From: Clostridiales bacterium Firm_14
Lineage (GTDB): Bacteria > Bacillota > Clostridia > Saccharofermentanales > Saccharofermentanaceae
Reading direction: 5' to 3'
DNA: 64,000 nt
Assembly (NCBI GenBank): GCA_001604135.1
Contig: LVAT01000010.1
Span: 124,001 to 188,000, forward strand
Part shown: positions 42,411 to 50,928 of the stretch, piece by piece
Numbering within the stretch: the stretch's first letter is position 1
Layout of the letters: every line of letters starts with the position of its first letter
Translations under genes and position numbers: made by a program
Notes under the pieces: generated by a model
The model's input: only the letters and a program-made list of their open reading frames with translations
What the model was told of the DNA's origin: nothing
Databases searched by the model: none

Positions 42411-43568
42411 TCAGTCCAATACCGAACCAACCGATGCATAATTAGGTGATACGCTGATTATGAAATAGTATTTCTCTTCGAGTTCCTTGGCGATCTTCAT
42501 GAGCTCTTCATAAGTCTTATCCTGTTTGAACTCGATCTGGAAATCGCTCGTGATCTCAAGATAACCTACAATCTCGGCATCTAATTCTTCGCATATCTTT
42601 TGTATCTTTTCCTTATCGTTGGGAGTGCCCATGGTACAACTGATAAGAAGCTGGTTCTTCACATATCTTATGCCGGTCTTCTCATCGGTGACTATGTCAT
42701 CCTTGCCGGAATCCTTATAGTAATTGTCGCCTATATCGATAAGGCCGTCAGCATTTGTTTCTTTGGCTTCTTCAGCCTTAGGACCCAGCATGAAATGCTT
42801 TCTTTCGGTTTTGTTGGTGCACTTTACCGATACCTTATCAAAGCCGTCGTTGGTAGGATAGATCTCGACTCTGAATATGCATCCGTTGACTTCATTATAT
42901 TCAGCATAAGCCCGGTAATTCTTTCCTTTTTCCAGCGGTTTGTGGTCAACCGGATCTCCGAATATCTCCGTGAGTTCTTTTTCGAGCATGGAATAGTATT
43001 GCTGCATCTCTTCAAGCGTAAAACCGGTCTCAAGAGTAGACGTCTCATTCTTGTCATTTGAATTGGCAAATTCGACTGTATGAACACACCCGTGTTCCTG
43101 ATTGGCCGTAAAGAAAAACCTGTTGAACGTAAGGCTGCCTTTTGTTACAGGATACATATTGTAATCGTAATTGTAGAAGTTCTCTCCCTTCGGATCCTCT
43201 TCATAAGAAGTCATCCAGCCCATGTATGAGCTCTCGAAAGACTTCTCATAGTAGTCCTCAACCATCGCTGCAGTCATGTATACTTGCTTGCCTGTAATGC
43301 TCTGCATGAATTCACAAAGGTCAGCGACCTCACTGCTGCCATATTCGGCTGCTTCGGTCACTCTTGTCGGTCCGTGCTCTTCTCCATACAAATCAACGGT
43401 TGTCTCTGTTGTGCTCTCAGAGGGAGTGACATCAGTCTCAGTTGTATCAGCAGTGGTGGCTGAGGTTTCAGATCCGCTTGTCTCAGGTTCAGGCTCAGTC
43501 TTGTTGCTGCAGGCAGCATTAGCAAAAACAAGGATTGGGGTAAGTAACGCTGCGATCACTTTCTTCAT
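42411..43568 (-). CDS. Lipoprotein of unknown function, Thr/Glu-rich linker
   Basis: The 385-residue product has a lipobox NAAC (Cys20) and then about 45 residues rich in Thr, Ser and Glu, a flexible stalk as in Gram-positive surface lipoproteins. The rest is a globular domain with no recognised motif, ending with a region (LDAEIVGYLEITSDFQIEF, then EKYYFIISVSPNY) that looks like a small alpha-beta fold. It starts 16 nt after the stop of the Ntn hydrolase gene and is surely in the same operon. A shared outer-surface job is likely. Confidence 0.7.
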   Translation of the reverse strand: MKKVIAALLTPILVFANAACSNKTEPEPETSGSETSATTADTTETDVTPSESTTETTVDLYGEEHGPTRVTEAAEYGSSEVADLCEFMQSITGKQVYMTAAMVEDYYEKSFESSYMGWMTSYEEDPKGENFYNYDYNMYPVTKGSLTFNRFFFTANQEHGCVHTVEFANSNDKNETSTLETGFTLEEMQQYYSMLEKELTEIFGDPVDHKPLEKGKNYRAYAEYNEVNGCIFRVEIYPTNDGFDKVSVKCTNKTERKHFMLGPKAEEAKETNADGLIDIGDNYYKDSGKDDIVTDEKTGIRYVKNQLLISCTMGTPNDKEKIQKICEELDAEIVGYLEITSDFQIEFKQDKTYEELMKIAKELEEKYYFIISVSPNYASVGSVLD

Positions 43569-43584
43569 ATTATCCCTCCACGGA

Positions 43585-45213
43585 TCACTTCAGATCCTTT
43601 GCGCTGAACGTGTAAACCTTCGTATAGTCGGCATCAAGGCAGATGCTGACGGTGAAGTCTTCAAGATTATAGACACAGGACCACTCGGTTATGGTTTTGT
43701 TCTTGACCTTGCCGAGCAGTTCCATAGCCTGTTCTTCCGTGGCTTTCCGGCTGTCGCCCAGGCATTCTTCCATTGTTGGAAGCCTGCCGTCAGGCAAGCC
43801 TTTGTTATAGAATTCTCCGGGTGCAATAACACTGTTGGTGCAGCAGGCATGTTCTGTTACGACCATCTCATTATCAAGCCATTCGACAACAACATATCTG
43901 CCGGTCCTGTCAGTGATGAAGAGATGGTATGTTACGCCATCAGGCGAATGCATATCGTATGAGCCGAGCAGTTCAAGCGCCTCGTCAACCGATGCGCATT
44001 TATCGAGGATCGCTCTTACTGCGCAGTAGATCAGAAGATCAGGCTTGCCATTATCCTGATGCACCCCTTCGATATTCAGCTCCAGGATCCCTGCGCCTAC
44101 GCCTTTCTCGTTCATGCCGTCCACGATCACATAAGGAGTAATGACCATCAAGAGTCTGCCCAAAGGAGAATCAGGACTTATAGGATAATTCCGGCTGACA
44201 CCAAAAACGCCGAGATCGGCAACGCCAATAGACTCGTAGCAGCCTTCAGGATGTGAATATACGAGCAAGGTGTCTGTCTCCGGATAATCAAAATTGCGTC
44301 CGAAAAGATGCTTGCCTTCAGGTGTTACAGCCGCAAAAGCCGCACATCCGGATTTCTCCAATTCAAAGCGCGGCCTGATCCCATATAAATGGTTGCTGAA
44401 GATCCAGTCGAGAAGTTCTTCGATGGTCTGAGAATCAGAACCGAGCATACCGTCAGTATCTGTGCATTCGAGATTCTTCATTATGTATAGACCGTCGCCC
44501 GCTTTCTTTACCGTCAGCATGGTCCTGATGTGATTAAAGAGCATGACGGAAGGAACAATGATCATAAGTCCGTATACGATAGGCAGGACGATCCTTTTCT
44601 TAAGCTTGAAAACAAAGCAGATCTCTACTATCAGTGAGAGCAGGAAAAGAATTGCACCGGCAGGAATGAAAGGCATCCAGTTAAATGCCCTGACAGAAGT
44701 TACTTTGAAGCAGTAAGGCAGCACCGGCAATAATTCCGTTATCAGTCTCTCATGGAATTGCTCTAATGTTCTGCCTGCCCAGGATCCGTCTTCAACTTTG
44801 TTGTAGTAAATATAATCGTATTGCCTGTACATACTCTCGGCGACTTCATTGTATTCAGCATCACCTAAAGCTCTTAACCTGCCCTCAATGGTTATATGCT
44901 GTCCGATCTTCGAATAGTAAAGATTCCTGTCTTTCTCGCTAAGAGCTGAAAGGTCCAGAAGGATCATTGCAACCCTCTCCTGGTCGCCAAAATTCTGCAG
45001 CGCCGAATTCTTAATATCCAGATCATCGTAATCGACCTTGATGTCAGTCTTGTAGCTCTTGCCGAGATCTTCCTTGCTTATGTTCCAGCAGTCAAAATCC
45101 TTTTTGAAGAGCCCCACGAACCAGCCTCCGAAAAATCCCGCCAATACAAGCAGGATACCCGTCAACATTACCAAAGCCGTGATGATTATCGCTTTTTTGT
45201 TTCTTTTCCTCAT
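43585..45213 (-). CDS. Membrane-tethered Ntn hydrolase of the linear amide C-N hydrolase (choloylglycine hydrolase) group
   Basis: The 542-residue product has three membrane helices (about 9-30, 175-195 and 205-230); the first outer domain lies between helices 1 and 2. The C-terminal half is a choloylglycine/penicillin V acylase-like Ntn hydrolase: the nucleophile Cys290 in KSGCAAFAAV, then LFGRNFDYPE (Arg and Asp), DGMNEKGVGAG and CTNSVIAPG (Asn), all typical positions. It should cleave an amide bond in a lipid, bile salt or acyl amide outside the membrane. Because the nucleophile is internal, autoproteolysis before Cys290 is needed to activate it. It is the first gene of an operon with the 42411 lipoprotein. 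Confidence 0.85.
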   Translation of the reverse strand: MRKRNKKAIIITALVMLTGILLVLAGFFGGWFVGLFKKDFDCWNISKEDLGKSYKTDIKVDYDDLDIKNSALQNFGDQERVAMILLDLSALSEKDRNLYYSKIGQHITIEGRLRALGDAEYNEVAESMYRQYDYIYYNKVEDGSWAGRTLEQFHERLITELLPVLPYCFKVTSVRAFNWMPFIPAGAILFLLSLIVEICFVFKLKKRIVLPIVYGLMIIVPSVMLFNHIRTMLTVKKAGDGLYIMKNLECTDTDGMLGSDSQTIEELLDWIFSNHLYGIRPRFELEKSGCAAFAAVTPEGKHLFGRNFDYPETDTLLVYSHPEGCYESIGVADLGVFGVSRNYPISPDSPLGRLLMVITPYVIVDGMNEKGVGAGILELNIEGVHQDNGKPDLLIYCAVRAILDKCASVDEALELLGSYDMHSPDGVTYHLFITDRTGRYVVVEWLDNEMVVTEHACCTNSVIAPGEFYNKGLPDGRLPTMEECLGDSRKATEEQAMELLGKVKNKTITEWSCVYNLEDFTVSICLDADYTKVYTFSAKDLK

Positions 45214-45302
45214 GCGCTTACCCCATACTGATCAACAACCGCGCTGCAAAAACAGTTTACTATTATCCGAAACAAATGTATATAAATCCTCTTCCGGTGG
45301 CA

Positions 45303-45758
45303 TTATAAGCTTCTGACTGATATGATCTCCTGAATTATCGGTTCGTCATTAACAATTTCCAAAAAGGATAATTTGCCATTGGTTAATCCTATCGATATGA
45401 ATTTATCCGAAGATAAAACATAGCCGTATCTGACCGTTTTTTCGATTGTCTCATCAACAAAATCAGGCTCACCAAACACTTCCGAAACATTGATTTCCCC
45501 GCCAAACCGGAGCTCTATCCCCAGACGTTCCAATAAGATATTTGCTGTTTCTTCTATATCATTACCGGTAATATCAAAGAACCAGACAGCAACAGTCTTC
45601 GACAGATCTTCCCATCTTTTGAAGAAATTAATACGCCATCCTAATAATTCAGCAGATCCTTTTGTCCCGGCATATTCGATCTCCTGTTCCGTTATGTCGT
45701 ATTCCGTCATTAATGCCTTTAGGCTGAGATTGCTTATGTCTAAATCCTTGATGTTCAT
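45303..45758 (-). CDS. Hypothetical soluble protein
   Basis: The 151-residue product has no signal peptide or membrane helix. It contains alternating beta and alpha segments (ELLGWRINFFKRW, AVWFFDITG, ANILLERLGIELRF) and ends in IIQEIISVRSL. I do not recognise a family. It is 89 nt upstream of the hydrolase gene in the same direction and could be its operon leader gene, but a gap of this size allows a separate promoter. The base composition is more AT-rich than neighbours. Confidence 0.6.
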   Translation of the reverse strand: MNIKDLDISNLSLKALMTEYDITEQEIEYAGTKGSAELLGWRINFFKRWEDLSKTVAVWFFDITGNDIEETANILLERLGIELRFGGEINVSEVFGEPDFVDETIEKTVRYGYVLSSDKFISIGLTNGKLSFLEIVNDEPIIQEIISVRSL

Positions 45759-45894
45759 TTGCTGCCTTTATCCTTGCCTCCGGATATACAAAAACAATTC
45801 AGGATAAGGATAACAAACAGAATATCTTCCAATCAACTGTCTGACCGGCATGATATAATCCTGATATTGATTTTTGAAAAGTACAGGGGGAAAT

Positions 45895-46395
45895 ATGGAT
45901 ACATTTTCAGAAGCACTTTTAAGCGGGAAAACAAATAAGATACCGGAAGAATTTGACTGGTTCGCACCATTGCTCGGAGACTGGGACTGCGACTATTATG
46001 ACGAGTATGTCAAAGGCGAGAAGCGCCATGTAAAAGGCGAATGGATCTTCAGACGCGTATTGGAAGGAACAGGTGTTCAGGACATCTTCATCTTCCCTTC
46101 CAGAGCCACCAAGGAAGACCATCCCGAGCCCGACGGCGAATACGGTTCATCACTTCGCATGTTCAACAGGGACAAGGAGTGGTATGACGTTGTCTACACA
46201 TGTGCAGGCACCATGAAGAGACTTACCTTCAGGAAAGAAAACGGCAACCTGATCGGCAAGGTATTGGACGAAGAGAGCACCTACTGGATCTTCTCAGACA
46301 TCACGGAAAACAGCTTCCACTGGGAGTATGTAATGTATAAGCAGGACGGATCCCGCGAACTCGTTTGCGAGAAATTCGGCAAGAGAATCTCCTGA
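45895..46395 (+). CDS. Hypothetical protein, DUF1579-like beta-barrel
   Basis: The start at 45895 is supported by CAGGGGGAAAT directly before the ATG; the frame continues 7 codons upstream without such a site. The 166-residue product includes FDWFAPLLGDWDCDYYDE at about residues 21-38 and later strands ending GSRELVCEKFGKRIS. The pattern L-L-G-x-W-x-C followed by regular strands suggests a lipocalin-like or DUF1579-like fold that may bind a small hydrophobic ligand. No signal peptide is present. It is the first of three closely spaced plus-strand genes. Confidence 0.65.
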   Translation: MDTFSEALLSGKTNKIPEEFDWFAPLLGDWDCDYYDEYVKGEKRHVKGEWIFRRVLEGTGVQDIFIFPSRATKEDHPEPDGEYGSSLRMFNRDKEWYDVVYTCAGTMKRLTFRKENGNLIGKVLDEESTYWIFSDITENSFHWEYVMYKQDGSRELVCEKFGKRIS

Positions 46396-46423
46396 TCAGC
46401 GGCCGCAGTACAACGAACGGATC

Positions 46424-47725
46424 ATGTTTTGGAACAAGCCTGAAGTAAAGATCATAAAAGAGATCGACACTACCGAGCAGTGGTGGTGCAGTTCAGCTGT
46501 TCTGTTTTCGGTAAAGAACGGAAAGAATACCATCTGCGACAGATTCGGAGAGATGGATAACGATTACGAATACTATGCTCAATTACAGCTGAATGGGAAA
46601 CCCTTGGCGCAGGGAAAATATCCTGAATATCCCACCGGCGCGGCCATGCTGGCAACAGGTTACGGCATAGAAAACATCGACTGTCCGGAGCTTGAAGCCG
46701 CCAGAACAAGCATAAATTCAGAGTTTGTGAATATTATGGATTCGGCAGAGAAGATAAAGCCTTTTCTTGGTCTGTTAAGAGACGGTTATTATGCGCTTGC
46801 AGATACATTGTGTTTTCCGTCGGACGGAGAAGGTCATTTCTTTTATGAAGTTCCCAACGAACTGAAGTATTACAATGCCGCCTGTTACGGATACTACCGG
46901 GATTTCAATTGCATTCATCATTTTCCGTTGTTCCTGTATCCTACGCAGTCTTCTTCGCTCATAAACAAAGAGCGCGTGGACTACTATGCGGATATGATGA
47001 AATCTGAGAAGGAGCCGCCGAGAGCACTTGCTTATCACATGTACGGGTTTATGAATCTGCTCCTTGACGGGCATCATAAGGCATGTGCTGCTGCAAGTCT
47101 GGGTAAATGCGTCAGGTGCCTTACGATCATTCCCTGTGATGCAAGTAATTATGTTGAAGCCACAGTTATAAGAGGAGTCAGCTATAAGATCTGCAATCCC
47201 CAGATAAAGACACTTATGTTTGCAGGCCTTAAGTTCGATGCAGAAGAAGAAATACATTATCTTGATGTTCATAAAGAGCCGTGGGCAACAAGCAATATCT
47301 CTTTCCAAAGGTATCCTCTCACAGATACCGCGATCCATTATGGTCCGGCAAAATTTCCGACGGTAAGAGATCTCGCAATTCTCTTGGAGGCTGAGAATGA
47401 AGTTAAGGGCCTGCTCCCGGAATTTGATCCCGATGTCCTTTCACGGCTGAATTACGAAGATACGGACGCGGCTGACAGTTATCTGGAAGCTATTATGCAT
47501 TTTATCTCTTTTATAGATCAGGACTCAGCATACAGACTTGCGAGTTCAATAGTCAGGAAGGGCGACGGATATATGAGACACAAGCGTGTCCGTGCCGCAC
47601 TTTTGCACCTTCTGAATTGCCGCAGTGATGAGACTGAACAGCTGCTTGTGGATTTCTATCTTGATCACGATGAGAGAGATGAGAATTGGGAGCTTGCCAA
47701 CTCTTATTGGAAGGACAGCAAATAA
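46424..47725 (+). CDS. Unrecognised protein with ParB/Srx-like DGHHK motif and helical C-terminus
   Basis: The 433-residue soluble protein has no close family I can name. Its middle contains LLLDGHHKACAAASLGK around residues 212-228, which resembles the Asp-Gly-His-His/Asn-Arg nucleotide-binding motif of ParB/sulfiredoxin-fold domains. The last 110 residues look helical and repeat-like (SAYRLASSIVRKGDGYM, HKRVRAALLHLLNC). It follows the 45895 gene by 28 nt and precedes the MBL gene by 12 nt, so it is the middle gene of an operon. A nucleotide-binding or kinase-like role is inference from one motif. Confidence 0.6.
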   Translation: MFWNKPEVKIIKEIDTTEQWWCSSAVLFSVKNGKNTICDRFGEMDNDYEYYAQLQLNGKPLAQGKYPEYPTGAAMLATGYGIENIDCPELEAARTSINSEFVNIMDSAEKIKPFLGLLRDGYYALADTLCFPSDGEGHFFYEVPNELKYYNAACYGYYRDFNCIHHFPLFLYPTQSSSLINKERVDYYADMMKSEKEPPRALAYHMYGFMNLLLDGHHKACAAASLGKCVRCLTIIPCDASNYVEATVIRGVSYKICNPQIKTLMFAGLKFDAEEEIHYLDVHKEPWATSNISFQRYPLTDTAIHYGPAKFPTVRDLAILLEAENEVKGLLPEFDPDVLSRLNYEDTDAADSYLEAIMHFISFIDQDSAYRLASSIVRKGDGYMRHKRVRAALLHLLNCRSDETEQLLVDFYLDHDERDENWELANSYWKDSK

Positions 47726-47737
47726 CCGAAGGCAAAT

Positions 47738-48334
47738 ATGGAACTTACGGAGATCAAATACGGAAACACAAACACTTTCCTTATCAGGGGAACAAAAGCA
47801 AATCTCCTGATAGATACGGATTATGCAGGAACACTGCCGGCATTTTATAAAGCAATCAAGAATATAGGCATAAAGGTGTCTGATATAGGCTATGTCATGG
47901 CAACGCATTACCATCCCGATCACATGGGTCTCATAAGCGAACTGACGGAGCAGGGCGTAAAGCTTGTGATCATGGAATCACAGCTTCCTTTTGTGCATTA
48001 TTCAGACTATATTTTCGAGAGGGAACCGCATCTGAACTATAAGCCGATAGATGAGAGCAAGGCTTTGATAATCGCACCTTCCGATGCGCACGGTTTCTTC
48101 GAAAATGAGATAGGTGCAGAAGCGGATATTCTGGATATAACAAGCCACGGCGAAGGCAGTATCGCAGTGTCACTAGACAACGGGAAAGTAATAATCGCAG
48201 GCGATCTCGAGCCGCTCGAATACATGGATGCCTATGAGAAGGGCACTCCTTACAGGAACGATTGGGACAGGATACTGCAAAGTTCACCTGAACGCGTCTG
48301 CTACGCGCATGCAGGTTCCAGAGACATCAGATAG
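47738..48334 (+). CDS. Metallo-beta-lactamase-fold hydrolase
   Basis: This 198-residue protein shows the MBL-fold metal sites: HYHPDH (His57, His59, Asp61, His62), SHGEGS (His near 135), GDLE (Asp near 152) and YAHAGS for the last His near 192. The N-terminus YGNTNTFLIRG and LLIDTDY are typical of the glyoxalase II-like branch. Likely a zinc-dependent hydrolase acting on a small ester, thioester or phosphodiester. It is the third gene of a plus-strand operon. Its stop is 3 nt from the stop of the convergent LuxC gene. Confidence 0.9.
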   Translation: MELTEIKYGNTNTFLIRGTKANLLIDTDYAGTLPAFYKAIKNIGIKVSDIGYVMATHYHPDHMGLISELTEQGVKLVIMESQLPFVHYSDYIFEREPHLNYKPIDESKALIIAPSDAHGFFENEIGAEADILDITSHGEGSIAVSLDNGKVIIAGDLEPLEYMDAYEKGTPYRNDWDRILQSSPERVCYAHAGSRDIR

Positions 48335-48337
48335 AAA

Positions 48338-49633
48338 TCATTCTTCGACGTTAACTATCCTTACATAGCGGCTTAACGCATACTCGCCGTCGTGGCATTC
48401 GCCCGGGAAGTATGCACTCATGTCTGAGCTCTTTGTAACACGTATTAGACCGCACCGGGTAAACAGTTCGGCAAGATATTTCCTGTCTTCTGCAGGGCAG
48501 ATGAGGCCTGCGGTCTGAAGATGATATCTGCCTTCGTAAAGGACCTTGCCGATGTTCTCTCTGGGCAGGGGCTTAACGAGAACGTTGCACATCATGGGCG
48601 ATAATTCGAGTTCGCTGTCCGGCGCGATTATCAGGCTGCAGGATCTCCCGCGGATGACATTGTCGTGCCTCTCTTCTTCGCCGAGATAGCTTTTAAGTCT
48701 CTGCGTATAAGATACGAGCGTATCCCTTGCCCTGACGCCGATCTCTTCGGATCTGTTGGCATTTGCGGCGGCTTCAAGGAACGGCAGGAACTTCTCTGCG
48801 AAGGCCTTTACCTCGCTCATGTCAGATGTGTCGACATAGATCACCTGGCAGCTGCTGCAAAGAAGCTGCTTGGTCTGTGCGATATGCTTTGCAAGGCCTT
48901 CTAATTCCTTGCCGGCATCCTCAACTTCATCAAGCTTTGTGATATAGCAAAAGCCCAGTTTCTGACCCCATTCGATTATCTTTACGCCGGTCGGAGCAAG
49001 ACCTCTTACGGCTGCTATTGCCATGTCACTTCCCCACACGCTTATCGCATTGGAGAGTTCAGCCATCTTGCGCATTCCCTGGATGTCTGATGAGGATGTA
49101 TCGAAAACATAGATGTAATCCTTCAGTTCAGGACGGTATCCGATGAGCTGCATTATGAGCTTTAACGACAATCCGTTATCAGCAGACGGAAGCTTTAGAA
49201 TATTGATGTTGCCTGTCATGAGACCTTCGGCAAGAGAGTACGCGGGGAGGAAATCCATGTTGCCTGCGGCGATGTGGAAGAGCACGCCCAGAGGCATCTT
49301 TCTTACTCTGATCTGATTGAATCCTTTGATGTATTCAGTCGTATATTCATAAGTGTTTCCCAGCTCAGTCTCAAGCTTCTTGTGAAGGTGCTCTTTGGAA
49401 AGGAGAGCTTCTGCCTGCTGTTTATATGAGTCGACAACATCAGCCGGGAACGATGCAAGAAGATCATCGAACTTTCCTTCCAGAAGGTCATTCCTTAAGC
49501 ACTCAACGGCTTCGATAACGACTTCGGGTGATAACTGCTTTTTGCCGAGGATCTCCGGGATCCTGTTCTCAAGCTCCGTAAGGAGGCGGTCCTGCTCAGA
49601 ACTCTCGTATGTTTTTCCGTCATACAGGATCAT
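48338..49633 (-). CDS. luxC: LuxC-type acyl-CoA/acyl-protein reductase
   Basis: From ATG 49633 the protein has 431 residues. The start overlaps the stop of the upstream LuxE-like gene by 4 nt (ATGA), with GGGGGTGAAGG before it; the frame extends 14 codons further without support. The LuxC family is shown by RKMPLGVLFHIAAGNMDFLPAYSL and by the catalytic Cys262 in LCSSCQVIYV. LuxC reduces an acyl group, handed over by LuxE, to the aldehyde with NADPH. No luciferase (luxAB) genes are in this window, so the aldehyde serves another purpose. Coupled with LuxE, it forms a fatty acid reductase. Confidence 0.88.
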   Translation of the reverse strand: MILYDGKTYESSEQDRLLTELENRIPEILGKKQLSPEVVIEAVECLRNDLLEGKFDDLLASFPADVVDSYKQQAEALLSKEHLHKKLETELGNTYEYTTEYIKGFNQIRVRKMPLGVLFHIAAGNMDFLPAYSLAEGLMTGNINILKLPSADNGLSLKLIMQLIGYRPELKDYIYVFDTSSSDIQGMRKMAELSNAISVWGSDMAIAAVRGLAPTGVKIIEWGQKLGFCYITKLDEVEDAGKELEGLAKHIAQTKQLLCSSCQVIYVDTSDMSEVKAFAEKFLPFLEAAANANRSEEIGVRARDTLVSYTQRLKSYLGEEERHDNVIRGRSCSLIIAPDSELELSPMMCNVLVKPLPRENIGKVLYEGRYHLQTAGLICPAEDRKYLAELFTRCGLIRVTKSSDMSAYFPGECHDGEYALSRYVRIVNVEE

Positions 49634-50733
49634 ACCTTCACCCCCTGCAAAATGTCTGCCGCGCCGGCAGCGCATGTCTTGATGTCTTCAGGCGCAACAC
49701 GTCCGACGATCTCCAGATAAGGTGACTTTACTCCGCAGGGACATGTGCTTCCGTCGTGAAGGATGCCGAGATCGTCTGTCATGATCGACAGGATCGGCGT
49801 GGCCTTGCAGAGCGGCGAGATAAGATTTACGAGGCCCGTCTTGCCCATCCCGAGAGGCTCTAAAGTATCCGGATCACGGATCACTATATTGCTGTAAACA
49901 GGCACGTGGAAATGGTGCGCTGCGCAGTCCGTATAAAGGATCGGATGCTCTACGGCGCCGAAGAATTCTGTGATGTTCTCCTCATCGATATTGAGTGTTT
50001 TCTTTGCAAGCTTATAGAAGGTCTCCTTGTCCGCAGCCTCCTGATAGAACTGCTTCCAGCCGCCGCCGAGCATAATCCTTGAGTTCTTCGGGAGCTTAAA
50101 TGAGAGTCCTCTCTCCTCCAACAATCTGAACAGGAAAAATGTGTATGAAGGAAATCCCATAAAGCGCACGGGAGCCTTGCCCTTCTCATATTTTTCGAGC
50201 GCTTTGACGATGCCGTCGAAGTCCGGCTTATAACCTTCAGAAGTATGCTTTAAGATGAACTTGCGGCTTATGGCAGGTGCCAGGAACGTAGTAAGATAAG
50301 CCGTTTTCGCGACCGCGGTCTTATTCGAACGGTGAGGCTTATAGCCCATGACGATATAGCGGCAGGGCCGGAAAGACATGATGCCGTGATATCTCGTGAC
50401 CTTTATGGACATGCGCAGAGCTGCCATCAATGCACCGAATTCAAAGCGCACGTGGCTCATCTTTCCGCTCGTACCGGATGACGTAGCCATGACCATATAT
50501 CTGCCCGAACGGAAGTCGTGCTGCTTCATCAGCATCGTGGGAATTATGGGAATGTCGCAGACTCCTTTAATGTCGTGGACGCCCTTGATGCCAAGGCCTT
50601 CGCTGATCTTCTTATAGTCATCACAGTGCGTTATAAGGTGACTGTAATTCTCTTTACATGCATCAAGGAATAACTGCGATCTGGTGCAGTCATAAGGATC
50701 TTTGCTCGCAAAGAGCTTTCTTCTCAGCTTCAT
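49630..50733 (-). CDS. luxE: LuxE-type acyl-protein synthetase
   Basis: From ATG 50733 the protein has 367 residues, the size of LuxE; a 41-residue upstream extension in the same frame is poor and overlaps the intergenic AT-rich promoter region. The family pattern includes PTMLMKQHDFRSG and the AMP-binding motif ATSSGTSGKMSHV, then LGGGWK. The C-terminus CPCGVKSPYLEIVGR resembles the conserved end of this group. LuxE activates a fatty acid with ATP, carries it on a Cys and passes it to LuxC. A 4-nt overlap with luxC shows a two-gene operon. Confidence 0.88.
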   Translation of the reverse strand: MKLRRKLFASKDPYDCTRSQLFLDACKENYSHLITHCDDYKKISEGLGIKGVHDIKGVCDIPIIPTMLMKQHDFRSGRYMVMATSSGTSGKMSHVRFEFGALMAALRMSIKVTRYHGIMSFRPCRYIVMGYKPHRSNKTAVAKTAYLTTFLAPAISRKFILKHTSEGYKPDFDGIVKALEKYEKGKAPVRFMGFPSYTFFLFRLLEERGLSFKLPKNSRIMLGGGWKQFYQEAADKETFYKLAKKTLNIDEENITEFFGAVEHPILYTDCAAHHFHVPVYSNIVIRDPDTLEPLGMGKTGLVNLISPLCKATPILSIMTDDLGILHDGSTCPCGVKSPYLEIVGRVAPEDIKTCAAGAADILQGVKV

Positions 50734-50928
50734 AAAAAACACCCCGAAAACACAAAGCCAACACCGACATTGTTCATTATAACATTTGATTTTTGCTGCA
50801 CGAAGCGGCACGAAAATATCAAACGGCAATTTTAGTAAAGTACACACAAAGTACAAACACCTGTGTTATTCTTCTTTTAGGCGGTAATAAACCAACGTGC
50901 CGTCTGTGGGGAGAAAGGAGTTGGTAAT

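Noticed and set aside
48338-50733. Bioluminescence operon
   Set aside because: Only luxC and luxE homologues are present. Without luxAB in the window there is no reason to call bioluminescence.
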